This document shows positions 37,422 to 50,164 of a stretch of DNA of 64,000 nucleotides, piece by piece (position 1 is the first letter of the stretch; each line of letters begins with the position of its first letter). Source of the stretch: Vespula vulgaris (Eukaryota; Arthropoda; Insecta; Hymenoptera; Vespidae); contig NC_066599.1 of the NCBI RefSeq assembly GCF_905475345.1, positions 911,001 through 975,000 of the forward strand, read 5' to 3'. The position numbers and the translations under genes were made by a program. The notes beneath the pieces were generated by a model. The model made no database searches and was not told the DNA's origin. It was given only the letters and a program-made list of their open reading frames with translations.

Positions 37422-38311
37422 AAAAGATTAAAAGTGCAAAACCGAATGCAACGCATGATATATAATCAAAGCGATGGATTTAATCGATATAAACATCATT
37501 CGAAGCTAAGATATTTATCATATTGATCATATAATGTTAACACATTCATAATGTTGGCATCATCTCTTAATAATACTACATGTAATAAATTTATTAATTT
37601 AATCATATTAATAATCTATTCTATGATTCTATGAAAATGATTTATTCAGTAAATAATTACGATTTACAAATATTATTGCAGATGGTAATTACAGAACAAA
37701 TAGTTTTAGAGGTTTCTTCATTGTCGGTAATTTCATTAGAGTTTTCTTTCTTTATCGACGTAATTTTGTATATTAACGATAGTTGGTAAGAAGTGAGTCT
37801 TAAGATTCGGTCGGTAACTTGTTATTATATCGAAATATAGGGTTCTTTTTTATCAATATATTTTATATTTATTTTCTTTTGAAAAATGCATAAATCTTCA
37901 AGCACTTAATGAGAGATATATTTTATTTTATTTATATACAATGATTAGTATATATATTCGTAAAGATATTAGTTGAAATAATATTCATAATAAATACGGT
38001 TGTCTATTGATTTTATTTGTAAAACTAGAGGTCACTTGACTCTAAGCAGTCACTACAAAACAGAGAGCACGTACGATTCCTTCATTTTTGTTCTCTGTTT
38101 CAGTTCAGTTTATTATCAAGCGAACACGTGAGTGTAGAGGACGTACAATAAAATTTATTCTTCTTATTACCTTCTATAGAATTCACAGAAGCATACGTTA
38201 GAAAAGCACACGTGAATTTTTAAACATAACCTATAAAGAAATATTAAAACTATCATAATATTTAAATATTCTTTTTTATAGTAAAATTCTATAAAAAGAT
38301 ATTAGATTAAA
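32786..38311. other. Gene-free AT-rich intergenic region
   Basis: No coding exon is supported on either strand. Contents are AT-rich unique sequence, TA runs (34739-34764, 35353-35392, 37365-37420), a GA run (about 36080-36130) and TACTAC/TATG low-complexity patches. The last 200 bp or so probably hold the Imp4 promoter and 5' UTR. Confidence 0.6.
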
Positions 38312-39247
38312 ATGTTACGGAGACAAGCACGACTTCGAAGAGAATACCTTTATAGAAAGTCCGTTCAAGATAAATTGAAGAGTATTCAAGAGAAAAAGGA
38401 TAAGTTGAAACGTAGTTTGGAAGAAAACATTCCAATTCATCCAGATTTACGAAAAAGTGCTTTATCGTTACAACAAAAGATAGAATGGGAAGATTTAGGA
38501 CCAGAATTAGCAGTGACTATGAGTACAGAAGTAGGTGGAACTGTAGCTTCCCACGAGGATGACGAATATCGTTGGGCAGGAGTTGAAAATCCAAAAATCG
38601 TTGTTACAACTTCTCGTGATCCTAGTTCAAGGCTTAAGATGTTTGTGAAAGAATTACGTTTAATTCTACCTAATTCGCAGAGAATGAATCGTGGTAATTA
38701 TGAAATGAAACAATTGATACATGCGTGTCGGGCAAATGATGTAACAGATTTTGTAATTGTTCACGAACATAGAGGCATTCCGGATACTCTTGTAATATGT
38801 CATTTACCTTATGGACCAACTGCATATTTTACTATATCAGATGTTATTATGCGACATGATATACCAGAAATTGGAACTATGTCAGAAGAGTATCCTCATT
38901 TGATTTTCCATAATTTTAAAACAAAGTTAGCTAATAGAATAATGAGTATTCTCAAATATTTATTCCCTGTTCCAAGAGAAGAAAGTAAAAGAGTTATTAC
39001 TTTTGCCAATCATGATGATTATATATGTTTTCGCCATCACACTTATAAGAAAGTAAATGGAAAAGATATTGAGCTGAAAGAAGTTGGACCAAGGTTCCAA
39101 TTAAAATTGTATGAAATCAAATTAGGAACATTAGATGCAGCCAATGTTGCTGATACGGAATGGGCATTAAGACCATATATGAATACCACGCATAAAAGAA
39201 GATTTTTATCTAATGACGATGGCTGGCAACAGGAGGACGAAATTTAA
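38312..39247 (+). CDS. Imp4: U3 snoRNP protein IMP4 (Brix domain)
   Basis: A single uninterrupted frame of 311 aa starts MLRRQARLRREYLYRKS, the characteristic basic IMP4 N-terminus. IMP4 binds U3 snoRNA with MPP10 and IMP3 in the nucleolar small-subunit processome and is needed for early 18S rRNA cleavages. The Brix domain covers roughly residues 85-280: KIVVTTSRDPSSRLK opens it, SQRMNRGNYEMKQL and LVICHLPYGPTAYF follow, and GPRFQLKLYEIKLGTL closes it. The length is close to other animal IMP4 proteins (about 290 aa). The start codon is the first ATG after in-frame stops. An AATAAA at about 39319 is a plausible poly(A) signal. The next gene starts only 390 bp downstream in the same direction. 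Confidence 0.95.
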   Translation: MLRRQARLRREYLYRKSVQDKLKSIQEKKDKLKRSLEENIPIHPDLRKSALSLQQKIEWEDLGPELAVTMSTEVGGTVASHEDDEYRWAGVENPKIVVTTSRDPSSRLKMFVKELRLILPNSQRMNRGNYEMKQLIHACRANDVTDFVIVHEHRGIPDTLVICHLPYGPTAYFTISDVIMRHDIPEIGTMSEEYPHLIFHNFKTKLANRIMSILKYLFPVPREESKRVITFANHDDYICFRHHTYKKVNGKDIELKEVGPRFQLKLYEIKLGTLDAANVADTEWALRPYMNTTHKRRFLSNDDGWQQEDEI

Positions 39248-39635
39248 TTGTAATATATAAAATAAGGTTAAAGAAAAAAAAAACGAATTACTGTATACAA
39301 TATAAGGCTTACATTTTTAATAAAAAAAAAACGTTTTTTATATTTCGAAACGTCACAATTAATAATTTGTAAATTTTTTTTATATATACTTATTTTAATA
39401 TATATTTACTTTTAATATATATTTATCTCGTGAAGGACACATGTACATCGGATACGATTTAAATAACGCGCCAAACCGGAACATAAGATGACATGCGCGT
39501 TGATTCTAGTATCCTTTGCACTTGTTTTTAAAAACAATATTAGTAAATAATCTTGTACGTATATAACAGGCTTTATCGTAAAAATAGTAAAAGAATTTTA
39601 TCCTTAAGATATTATTATTTTTAGGCTTATTTTGC

Positions 39636-42066
39636 ATGATGCAAAGCAATATTCGAAAGCCCGCGAAATCTAAGGAGTCATCGCGGCGCAAGAAGCATTC
39701 GAAGATTTCCGATCGGAAGGCTGGTACAATGGATGTATTCGTGTCGCCAAAACGTCAGAAAAGTGACGGTGAGAGATATTAATATATTATTTTAGAAAAC
39801 GTCAAGTAGATTGAATGCTTGTTTGCTGATATTGCTTGCAGTATTTTGCACGATATGCGTGCATGAAGCATAAATTTATTGATTCTTTAGCAATATTTAC
39901 TCAGAGTCGTATTTTGGTTAGTAGCGCTTCTGTATGCAGCGGAATGTAAACAAACTAAAGTGGTGTATGGTCATTTCGTGGTTAAATTTTTTATATTTGC
40001 ATAATACAAATAATATCATATTAACATAAAAGAAAATGCATTGGACATAAAAATGATAAAAATAATATTATATAATACAAGTATATGTAACTTTTTGTAG
40101 TATAGCTTTAACATCCATTACAAATATCTGTTTGATAGCTCATAAATAGATTTGCTCATAAATAAATTGCGTTTGGCGTGATTTACACGTACATTTATAG
40201 CATAATTTTATTAATTTTTTATATTAATTCTCGTTACACATATATATAAAAACCAAGTAATAAATACCACAAAAAGTACCTTCACACCCTTAGTATTTTG
40301 TATTTTTATCATTTGCAAAGCAGTAGTATTTTTAATTGCAGGTAATTTATCATATAGTTTTATGCTATAAATTATTTTGGACCCTATTCTTTTCTTGGCA
40401 AGGTGCAGTCTGCTTTATATTTCAGATCTAGAGGTCACAGGGATTTCCCGAAGTGGCCGTGTAAGAAAGAAATCTTCTAAGCTCGTTGATTTTGAATCAC
40501 CTGATGACTTTTCGGAAAATAAATACAAACGACAGAAAACACAGTTACAAGCATCGCAATTATTGGAACAGTATGAAGCACAACATCATCTATCTCCAAA
40601 CCAAATTCAACAAACTCATGCTGGACGACAAAGAAAAAATTCAGGGTCACATTCGGGACAACAAAGAGTTAAAGCAGAACCAATATCTGATAATGAAGGT
40701 CAGTCATCAGCATCGGATTCTGATGATCCCACTGGGTTGAACGAGGATGAACGGTATAGCATGGACTCTGGAAGCGACGATGAAGTAGATCCTCTGATGA
40801 TTGATGACAGAGAAACCGGATTTAGAAAATTAGAACCACCAGGTCAGGAAACACCTTCTCAAGCAAATAGTTTATATATGCTTGAAAAATGTAAAAAAAA
40901 ATTAATTATTAAGGATGGCAAAATAATAGGTAGAATGAAGGCACAACGTAAAGATAAAGGGGTATGTACAAACAGAAATAGTTGGAAAATAAATTGTGTA
41001 TAAATTCATAATTTTTCAGAAAACAAGATTTACTGCTTATATGTTATGGGCTAAAGAAATAAGGCAAGAACTATTGGAACAATGTCCTTATATGGGTATG
41101 CATACGCTTTCTTAGTTTTTTCTTCTGTACAAGCATAGTATAAATAGCCCTTTGTCTTATTAGAGTACTCTTGTTTTATTGATTATTGCTTTTTATAGAT
41201 TTTGCTGCAATTTCTAAACGATTAGGTGAACTTTGGGCCACAGTGCCAAACCTGGAGAAATATAACTGGCGTAGACGCGCGAAGCGTTTAGCAGCAAAAC
41301 CTCATTCTGTGCCTACCAATAAAGATGAGTCTGTTTGGAAAATGCCACCACCTGCTTCTCGAAAAAAGTTCATAAATAAACTTGGTGGGTCAATTGATAT
41401 TTCCAAATAATTAATTGTTAATGAAAATTGTTATGATGTTGTTAAATTTATATGCTAGACGACTCATCTTAATCTGCTTTATTGCACGTGCATTAGCTAA
41501 AGAATTGTTGAATCAGATCTTATTTGTAGCATAGCGTTGAATTATTTTATAGATATCAGGCTATGAATATTTTACATGTATATAAATAGTATTTATAGTG
41601 ACCCAAATGCAGTTCTATAATATTTTAATGTATTTATCTGTTTTGCATTACAGGTAATGGAAAAGAAACTAAACCAATCTCTTCAAAAAAAACTCTCCAG
41701 TTAGGCGTACCTTCTGTTATAGGAAATGTGCCTGTGTCACCTCCAACAAATAAAAGTGGGAAAGATTTGGTTAATGAACCTATAATAGGTACAGGAATGT
41801 ACAAAGTAATTGGAACCCAGCCCATTGATGTCGCGGCACATCTTAAATTACTTGGTGAAAGTTTAACCATTATTGGTGAACGTTTAAAAGAACATGATGG
41901 TCAAATAGCAGTTTCGGGTAGTTTGTCAGTATTACTGGATTCGTTGCTCTGTGCATTAGGTCCTTTGATATGTCTTACACAACAGGTACCAGAAATTAAT
42001 GGAGCCCAACACGAAACATTATCACAAATGCTTGACAATATCGCATATCTTATGCCTGGTTTGTAA
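39636..42066 (+). CDS. HMG-box protein 4-like (HMGXB4/HMG2L1)
   Basis: Five exons, 39636..39768, 40426..40961, 41020..41095, 41199..41384 and 41654..42066, give 447 aa with all phases matching. The N-terminus is basic (RKPAKSKESSRRKKHSK) and the middle is acidic and serine-rich. A single HMG box begins with TRFTAYMLWAKEIRQ at about residue 225 and runs through DFAAISKRLGELWATVP to about 285; this fold binds DNA. The C-terminal segment from YKVIGTQPIDVAAHLKLLGE to the end is the conserved tail of the HMGXB4 family. Vertebrate HMGXB4 is reported in Wnt signalling and chromatin contexts and is longer (about 600 aa). The insect role is not known to me. Two ATGs in tandem open the frame. The 3' end faces GLDC across about 500 bp. 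Confidence 0.88.
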
Positions 42067-42575
42067 TATAGATGTATATGGAAACGCGTGTAAATATGGA
42101 AAATAACTAAATATAAAGAAATCAATAATACGTTTCTTTACTTTTTAATGAAAATAGAATTAACAATATCTATAGACGAATAAATATTGGAAAATGTACA
42201 AATTAAAGATATAGTCTTCATATATGAAGACATTTTTTTATCATGTACAATGAAAACAATACAAGACATAAGGTACAAGACGCGATCGTAATTATAGATC
42301 TATAATTAAAGAACTTGTTATATATATAAATAATTCATTACATTCATATCTCCAAAAATATATAATTTTATTTCAATTATCAGTTTTAAAAGTTATGCTC
42401 TTAACGAAATGTATATATATATATACATTTATATATATATATGTGTGTGTGTATATATATAATATATATATACACATATATACAAATGATACTATATGTG
42501 TACAAAAATATAAATAAATACTTATGTAAATCTATTATAAATAACTGTACAAAAAAAAAAATATTTGAAGCCTAA
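42067..42575. other. Convergent intergenic spacer
   Basis: This spacer lies between the 3' ends of the HMGXB4-like gene and GLDC. It is AT-rich, with a TATATG/TATA microsatellite at about 42410-42480. It probably contains both 3' UTRs. No gene is seen. Confidence 0.7.
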
Positions 42576-45500
42576 TTAATATGATGCAACAGGTGGACAG
42601 ATACAAAATAAATTTTTATCTCCATATGTATCATCTATTCGGCCCACGCTAGGCCAAATCTTATTACTCTTCTTTACAAATGGCTGGAATAACAATATAT
42701 TCATTTTTCATTAATTTGAATCTTTAATTAGCGATTTCTTAAAATAGTAGTACTTACAGCAGGGAAAGCAGCTATTTCTCGAGAATATGGTAAATCCCAA
42801 TCTTTTACAATAACTTGTAATTGTGTATGAGGTGCATTCTTTAAAGGATTTTGAATTATATCAAACTTGCCGTTTTCGATATTATTAATTTCATTTTTTA
42901 TGGCTGCAAAAATATACATATTCAAGTAAATGTGATATTCTAATATATTATATTGGTATTTGTATATAAAACGTACAAATAAGAGCATCACAGAATCTAT
43001 CTAGTTCAGCTTTGTCTTCTGATTCAGTTGGTTCTATCATTAAAGTCCCTGCTACAGGCCAACTCATAGTAGGAGCATGAAAACCATAATCCATTAATCT
43101 TTTAGCTATGTCTACTGCTTCAATATTTGCAGTCTTCTTAAAGTCTCGTACATCCAAGATAAATTCATGGGCAACTAATCCTGCTCTACCTTTATATAGT
43201 GTTTTGTAATAGTTTTCTAATTTCTTACTCATATAATTTGCATTAAGAATAGCCACTTGTGTTGCTTTACGTAAACCTTTTGGTCCCATCATTTTTATAT
43301 AACCCCATGAGATTGGTAGTATAGCAGACGAACCAAAAGGAGCTGCTGATACAGCACCAGATTCTCTTAAAGCTTTTACATTGTTAACCATAGAATTTAT
43401 CACAGGATGATTTGGAAGAAAAGGTGCAAGATGTTTCTTCCTGTAAATATATAATTTCATTATTTTTTGAAGATATTTATCTTAAAAAAGAAAGAAAAAA
43501 AAAGCATATGATCAATTACGTACACACCGATTGGTCCCATTCCAGGACCACCTCCACCATGAGGTATACAAAATGTTTTGTGTAAATTAAGATGTGATAC
43601 GTCGCTACCATAATCTCCAGGTCGACATAAACCAACTTGAGCATTCATATTTGCACCATCGAGATATACTTGACCACCAGCATTATGAATTAAAGTACAT
43701 ATATCTCCAATGGTATCTTCAAATACTCCATTTGTTGATGGATATGTTATCATTAAACATGATAATGTTTCCTGATATTTTTCTATTAATTCTTTCAAGT
43801 GTACAATATCAATAGAACCATCTTTGCATACAAATATAGGTTTCACTTGCATGCCAGCCATTTGTGCAGAAGCTGGATTTGTTCCATGAGCAGATACAGG
43901 AATCAAACAAACTCTTCGATGGTTAGCTCCTCTTGACTCATGATAACAGTGTATAGCTCTTAAACCTGCATATTCACCTTGAGCTCCACTATTTGGTTGA
44001 AAACTAATATTATCATATCCCGTTATGGCACAAAGATCTTCTTCTAATTCTGAAAATAATTGTTGATATCCCTGTGCTTGCTCTATTGGTGCAAAAGGAT
44101 GTATATCTGTGAATCCTCGTAAGCTACACGGCATCATTTCGGTTGTTGAATTCAGTTTCATTGTACATGAACCCTATTATATAATTTAAAATTATAATAT
44201 GTAATAGTTTATATGATTAAATATTATCATTACATAATTTCATTGTAAAGTAATATACTTACTAAAGGAATCATACTGTGCACAAGAGATACATCTTTAT
44301 TTTCCAAATACTTCATATATCTTACTATTCTGGTTTCAGAATGATGAGTTTTAAATACAGGATGTTGTAAATATAAAGAAGTACGTTTAAAAGAGGAATG
44401 ATCCAAGGATTGATTATTTAAAGAGTTAGATTTAATAATTTCTTCAACTGTCATGTTTGTAGAAAAAATTTTGAGGAGATCATTCACATCCTGTATTGTA
44501 GTTGTCTCATCAAGAGATATACCAATTGATTTATCTGGGAAGTACCTACAAAAAATATATTTATTTATAAAACTTCAAAAAATATTAATTAAATAAATAA
44601 ATATTTATAAGAGAAAAATAAATAATGATAAAAGAAAAATATTTACCTTAAATTAATTTTAGCTTTACTGGCATTGTCTTTCAAAACGTTTAGTGGAATA
44701 CTTGGTAATATCTGTATAGTATCAAAAAAATACTCATTATTTATTTTATTCCCAGCAGATTGTAAACCTTTAGCAAGAATTATTGTCAAATTATGTATTC
44801 TTGAAGCAATATTTCTGATTCCTTCAGGACCATGATACACAGCATACATTGCAGACATATTTGCTAATAATGCTTGTGCAGTGCAGATATTACTAGTTGC
44901 TCTATCTCGTTTGATGTGTTGTTCGCGCGTTTGGAGAGTTAAACGGTATGCATTCTGCCCATTAGAATCTCTTGTGACCCCTACCATTCTACCAGGCATT
45001 AAACGTACAAATTCTTTTTTGCAGGCAAAAAATCCTGCATGAGGACCTCCATATCCAAGTGGTACACCAAATCTTTGGCTTGTTCCAATACAAACATCTA
45101 CAGAAAATTTACTTGGTGGTTCAATTAGAGCTAATGCCAATAAATCAGTGGCAGCACAAACAATAGTCTAAAAATATATAATACAAATATAAATATTATA
45201 TGTCCATATACATATATTACTTAGAAATATTTATTAGATTCTTCTATGTTTCAAACAATTCATTTGATACACATACTCCATCAGCTTGTGCTTTTTTTGT
45301 AACTTCAGAGAAATCATAGATAGATCCAGTTGTATCAGGATATTGCAAAAGAATACCAGATATATCCTTCTTGCTAGTATCAATATTAAAAATATTTCCA
45401 ATTTCTAGATCAAGATCAAGCGAAGTAGCACGAGTAGCGATAACACCAATTGTTTGAGGATGCACTTTATCAGACACAAATAATTTTTTTCTCTTATTTT

Positions 45501-46897
45501 GCCTATGAGCAAGAGCCAAAGCTTCTGCTGCAGCAGTTCCTTCGTCCAAAAGAGATGCATTTGCCATTTGCATTCCAGTCAAATCACATATCATAGTTTG
45601 ATAATTTAATAAGCCTTCAAGTCTACCTTGAGAAATTTCTGGCTGATAAGGTGTATATTGTGTTGTCCTTTAATAGAATAAATTATATCAATTTTTGTTA
45701 TCATAAATATGTTTTATTGCATAGTTTGGATTTAAATTAATTTACCATCCAGGGTTCTCAAAAATATTTCTCATTATGGTATGAGGTACACAACAGTTAT
45801 GATAACCCATTCCAATATAAGAACGCCACACTTCATTCTTTTCCGAAATTTTTGTTATTCTTTTAATTAATTCATATTCAGCTGAAAAAAGATTTAATAT
45901 ACAATTTCATATTTACTATAATATCTGATTAAGAGTACAAAGAATTAGTCAATACTATTAAATAATACAAAAAAAAAAAATGTGTAATAAAAACATTACA
46001 GATAATCACGATTTAAATGTAGTATTGTGTTGAAAGAATCACGTGAATGTTAAGTTAAATCACGAGATTGACCTATGACTCTAGATAAGCAACATGTGTC
46101 ACAAGAAAAACTGATATGTTTCATTCAAATAAATATACACACACACATACACGCATATTATACTACTATATATATATATATGTATGTTAATTAAATAATA
46201 TTTTTGGTATATAACATATACCGTGTATTACAGAAATTGATATGTAAAACAATGATACATTTAAATAATATAATCACAATATAAATGTACTTTTTTAAAT
46301 GATACTATAAAAATCTTGTGTTTCTTAATTTACGATTACGATATACGAAGGGTTATCACATTTTCGTAGTTATCACAATAGTAGTCTCGTGAGTTCTCAC
46401 GTTTTGTAAAGTTTTCTTGATAATATGCATAGAGTAATATATAATATAGAGCAATATGTGTGACTATTAATTTACAATTATTATAATAATTTATTTCTTA
46501 TAAGATTTTAATGATTTTATAAAAAATTACTTACTAATTGGCTGTTCAATATTTAAATCTTTAGTATGAAGAATATGACCTGGTATAGCAGTTTTGCTTA
46601 ATTCTTCAAGATTCTAAAATAAATTGTATGTATAAAATAGATTTGCAAGGATTATAATATATAATAATTTCTATTAAGGTCACATATATATCTTACCTTA
46701 AAACCAATAGTTTGCAACATTTTTGTTAATTCATATTCTCTAGGCCCAATATGTCTGTTTTGAAACTCATCTTTTTGAGGAAGTAGCCTTTCAATATTTG
46801 TTGCTGTAGTACTATTATATTTATGTATATGTAATGATATTTTACTATGTTTACACAATTGTTTTGAACACTGTGTTACTCTCAAAGAACAATACAT
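42576..46897 (-). CDS. GLDC: Glycine dehydrogenase (decarboxylating), mitochondrial P protein
   Basis: Ten exons, complement of 42576..42683, 42758..42903, 42977..43440, 43524..44173, 44263..44545, 44647..45167, 45277..45667, 45746..45881, 46535..46613 and 46697..46897, total 2979 nt and 992 aa (human about 1020). The P protein is the PLP-dependent subunit of the mitochondrial glycine cleavage system: it decarboxylates glycine and passes aminomethyl to the H protein lipoyl arm. The N-terminus (MYCSLRVTQCSKQLCKHSK) is basic and presequence-like. The PLP lysine lies in SHLNLHKTFCIPHGGGGPG, about K736. Further family landmarks are FQNRHIGP, GMGYHNC, PLGYGGPHAGFFA and SAHGTNPASA. The start is the first ATG of the frame. 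The donor in 43524..44173 is placed after GGT GT, because only that phase joins GPIGV to KKHLAPF. The first intron pair spans about 0.65 kb; the rest are about 75-110 bp. Confidence 0.96.
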
Positions 46898-47627
46898 TTT
46901 AATATTTAATACCAAAATGTGAATATTACTGTAGTCTATGCACTGTAGTTATTATGTTATTATTATGAAGTGTTAGCACTATCAACAACATGGAACAATA
47001 TGAAGAAACTAAGAAAATTCATTACAGTAGAGAGATTTTATACTCCGTAAACTGCTATCACCAAATGATGTCACAATCACTGATTACAATATGAACTTTT
47101 CTAACCTTGAGTTATAGATCATTTACAGTAACATTACAAAACAGTAACATTATCTTTGTAACATTACATATCTTTAGAATGAAATCTATAAACAACACTT
47201 TTCATTTCAATAATAGAACCTTGTTAAATTTTAATGTATTGTATCTGAGTGTACTTTCATTATCAATCAAGTAAAATCTTAAAGATTATTAGTTTAAATA
47301 GTTTGTATGCACATACTTTATCAAAACTAATTCATGTTTACTGCATTAGAGGAAAACAATGTTGAAACAAGAACATATACTTTTGCTGATATTAACATTT
47401 GAACTCTAACTAAATGAACAATAATCAGAAGAATAAATACAAATTTATTCTTGAATCCTGTCTATAATTACAGATACAATTATTATATAGTATATTCCTA
47501 CGCTATGCCTCAGAGAAATATTATAAAATTATAATAAATTTATAGCATAATAATATTTATATGTAAGAAGATGGATTAAGATCAGGGATATAATTAACAT
47601 AATGAATAGAAAATATGAATATAAGAT
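46898..47627. other. Spacer between GLDC 5' end and RUVBL1 3' end
   Basis: AT-rich, with no coding frame. It must hold the GLDC promoter and the RUVBL1 3' flank, but no TATA or initiator could be singled out. Confidence 0.7.
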
Positions 47628-49289
47628 TTACTTCATAAACTTATCTTTATTTTGTGTTAGAATCTTAGCAGATGATTTTGCATCCAAAAATAATGCACCT
47701 ACTTCCTTTATATCTTCTTTTTTTATATTTGTACGTTCGTTAATTTTTGCTGTCAATGCTGCTGGAGTTAGAAGCTGCACCACATATCGTAGAGTTGTTT
47801 TTGTTCCCAACTCGCCAAGAGTAGATAATGCTTCATCATCTATTTGTAATCCTTCTGTAGTTGCTCGCAATTTTACTATTTGTTCTATTTCTGCTCTTGA
47901 ATAAGGTAATGTGCGTATAATAAGCAATCGATCCAATAAATCTAAAGGTATTCCATGTGGAGATATTATATCTTCAGTTCCTCTGATCACACAACGACCA
48001 CGATTTGTAGCGAATATAACTATAGGTGCTATAGCACTTTCTAAGGCACGGTGAAGATAAGTAAATGTTTCAATATCTAACATATGTACTTCATCTATGA
48101 ACAATACTCCTGGCACCAATTCAGCAATTCCTTGATCAATATATTTATTCACTACTTTATTTATTTCCTTTCGTAATTTATCTAAAATTATATAAGTATG
48201 CATTAGTAAGAAAAACTTTTTCTATACAAAAATTTTTTACTATAATAATTCAGAAAAAAATAATTTTACCTGTAATTTCTGTTTTCTTTGGTTTCATAAG
48301 CTGTCCCATCATCGACATTATATCTTGTCCTCCCTGTGGTTTAGCATTTGCAACATCTAAATCATGTAAAGTTACATCTTGAATGACTTCTTTCTTCTTA
48401 TGCACATCTCCTTTTGGTAATGGAACATATTCTTCTGCCTCTAAGTCAAATTCTGTTGCAAAATTATCACTTCTTCCTTGTCTCTTTACAGCACCGCTAT
48501 TTACTTCAATATAAATTACATCTCCTGTTTCTACTTTTTCCTTTTGTAAAGATTCATATATAGAGGGATCAAGTTTTAATTGTTTTGTTCCCTTAGCTGT
48601 TTTCAAACCAATAACAACATGAGATACTGTTTTCCCATAACCACCCATAGGATTTTCAGTCTCAATAGGAGTCAATTCAGTAACTTCTCCTTCGTATACT
48701 TCTTTAGTTTCTTTGATTCTTAAGCCAATAGCTCTTCTAAAATTTTCCATAAGAACCTCTGTCTTTTTTATTTCGGAACTGTAAACTTCAGATCCTACCA
48801 TAGGGCAAAATGGTACCTTATTTCCTAGTTCTTGGGCAATAGCCAAAGCAATTGCAGTTTTGCCAGTACCAGGAGGACCTGCTAACAAAACTGCACGGCC
48901 TGCCATTTTTTTTGACTTAATCATATCAACAACAATTCCAGCAGCCTGTAAAGGAATATATAAATTCTATAAATTTATTTAAATTGTAAAATAATTTTTA
49001 CTAAAAAAACTATTATAGAATGCAAAATAATAAAAAAAGTTGTGAAAAAAATATAATTACTTTTTAATACAATTTATAATAATATTATTTAATAATTTTT
49101 TTGAGAAATTTCATATAAATATATAAATTTAGAAAAAAAGATTCTAACCTCACGAGCCAATTCTTGGCCAACAAGACCGGCAGCAGCTTGAATAGCTGTA
49201 CCATTTTCGTCAAGACCTAAACCTTTAATATGTGTATGAGCAGAAATTCTCTGCGTTTTTGCTGTACTTTTTACTTCCTCGATCTTCAT
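47628..49289 (-). CDS. RUVBL1: RuvB-like 1 (pontin), AAA+ ATPase
   Basis: Three exons, complement of 47628..48181, 48270..48945 and 49150-ish (49149)..49289, give exactly 456 aa, the length of human RUVBL1. It is a AAA+ ATPase that forms a hexamer or dodecamer with RUVBL2 (reptin) in the INO80, SWR1/SRCAP, TIP60 and R2TP assemblies. Seen are the diagnostic N-terminus MKIEEVKSTAKTQRI, Walker A GPPGTGKT at 70-77, the inserted domain-II region after ENFRRAIGLRIKETKEVYEG, and Walker B with FIDEVHMLD near 300. Sensor-type and arginine-finger regions follow (FATNRGRCVIRG, then LLDRLLIIRT). Identity to pontin rather than reptin is clear from the N-terminus. The protein is very conserved, and no truncation or missing motif was found. 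Confidence 0.97.
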
Positions 49290-50164
49290 AATATAATAAC
49301 TTTAATATACCAAGAAAAAAAATATCAAACAAGATCACACCAGTTGGTACCAGTCTGTACTTAGCATCAGTTATATCGATGCAGATGCAATCACCTATTT
49401 GATCGTTAACCTCTATCAACGTCTTTATATTTTATTACAAAATAATAGTTGCTATGGCAATACAAATTAAATAAAATATTGCAAGTAGAAAAATCGACTG
49501 ACGTCAAACTTTTAACACAATTATTATCATTTTAAAGAGATGTATATCAATTTGCTTCTTATTTTAAAATTGATGTTATTTCGAATGTTTTAAAAACTTG
49601 TATATTCTCCCATGTAAATTAATATTTATAAAAATAAGAGTAAATCTAAATGAAACTGTTAATATATAGACACATAACACTGTTTAATTGCTTTGTATCT
49701 CATTTCGAGATATTTAATATTTTATTTTTACATTTAACTTTATTCAAATTTCCCGCATATAATAAATGGCGCTTTTAGCGATATGATTTTGTACTACTAA
49801 CTTAAACATAGATGGCTCAAGAGGTTATAATTTTCTCACAAGTGCACGAATTACGATACTTTTCTATATATAATTGCAACGAAAATTATAATTTCGGGTC
49901 CGATGCACCTGGGAAAAATTGCCTATTGCCTATCGCCTATTTTCCGATCGCCGCATAATTTACATTAAGTTTGGTGAGGCCAAAATCCTTTGCCCTAGGT
50001 GCGACGTTGACCCTTTTTGCTACTTGATAAGATAAAAAAAATTAAATTTCTTTTTTTACATCGAAAGATTCATTATTTTATTTTTAAAGAAAATTAATTT
50101 CTTTTGTCATGAATATATCGTATAAACTTGTAAACTTTATAACATATTCTTTATTTGTACAAAA
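49290..50164. other. Spacer between RUVBL1 5' end and SLC35E3 3' end
   Basis: AT-rich except for about 49900-50010, which is more GC-rich and contains CCTATTGCCTATCGCCTATT. It may be an old inserted fragment, but neither ends nor a coding frame could be identified. The RUVBL1 promoter should be in the left part. Confidence 0.55.

Noticed and set aside
49900..50010. GC-richer patch between RUVBL1 and SLC35E3 as a transposon
   Set aside because: No terminal repeats, target duplication or coding remnant could be identified.
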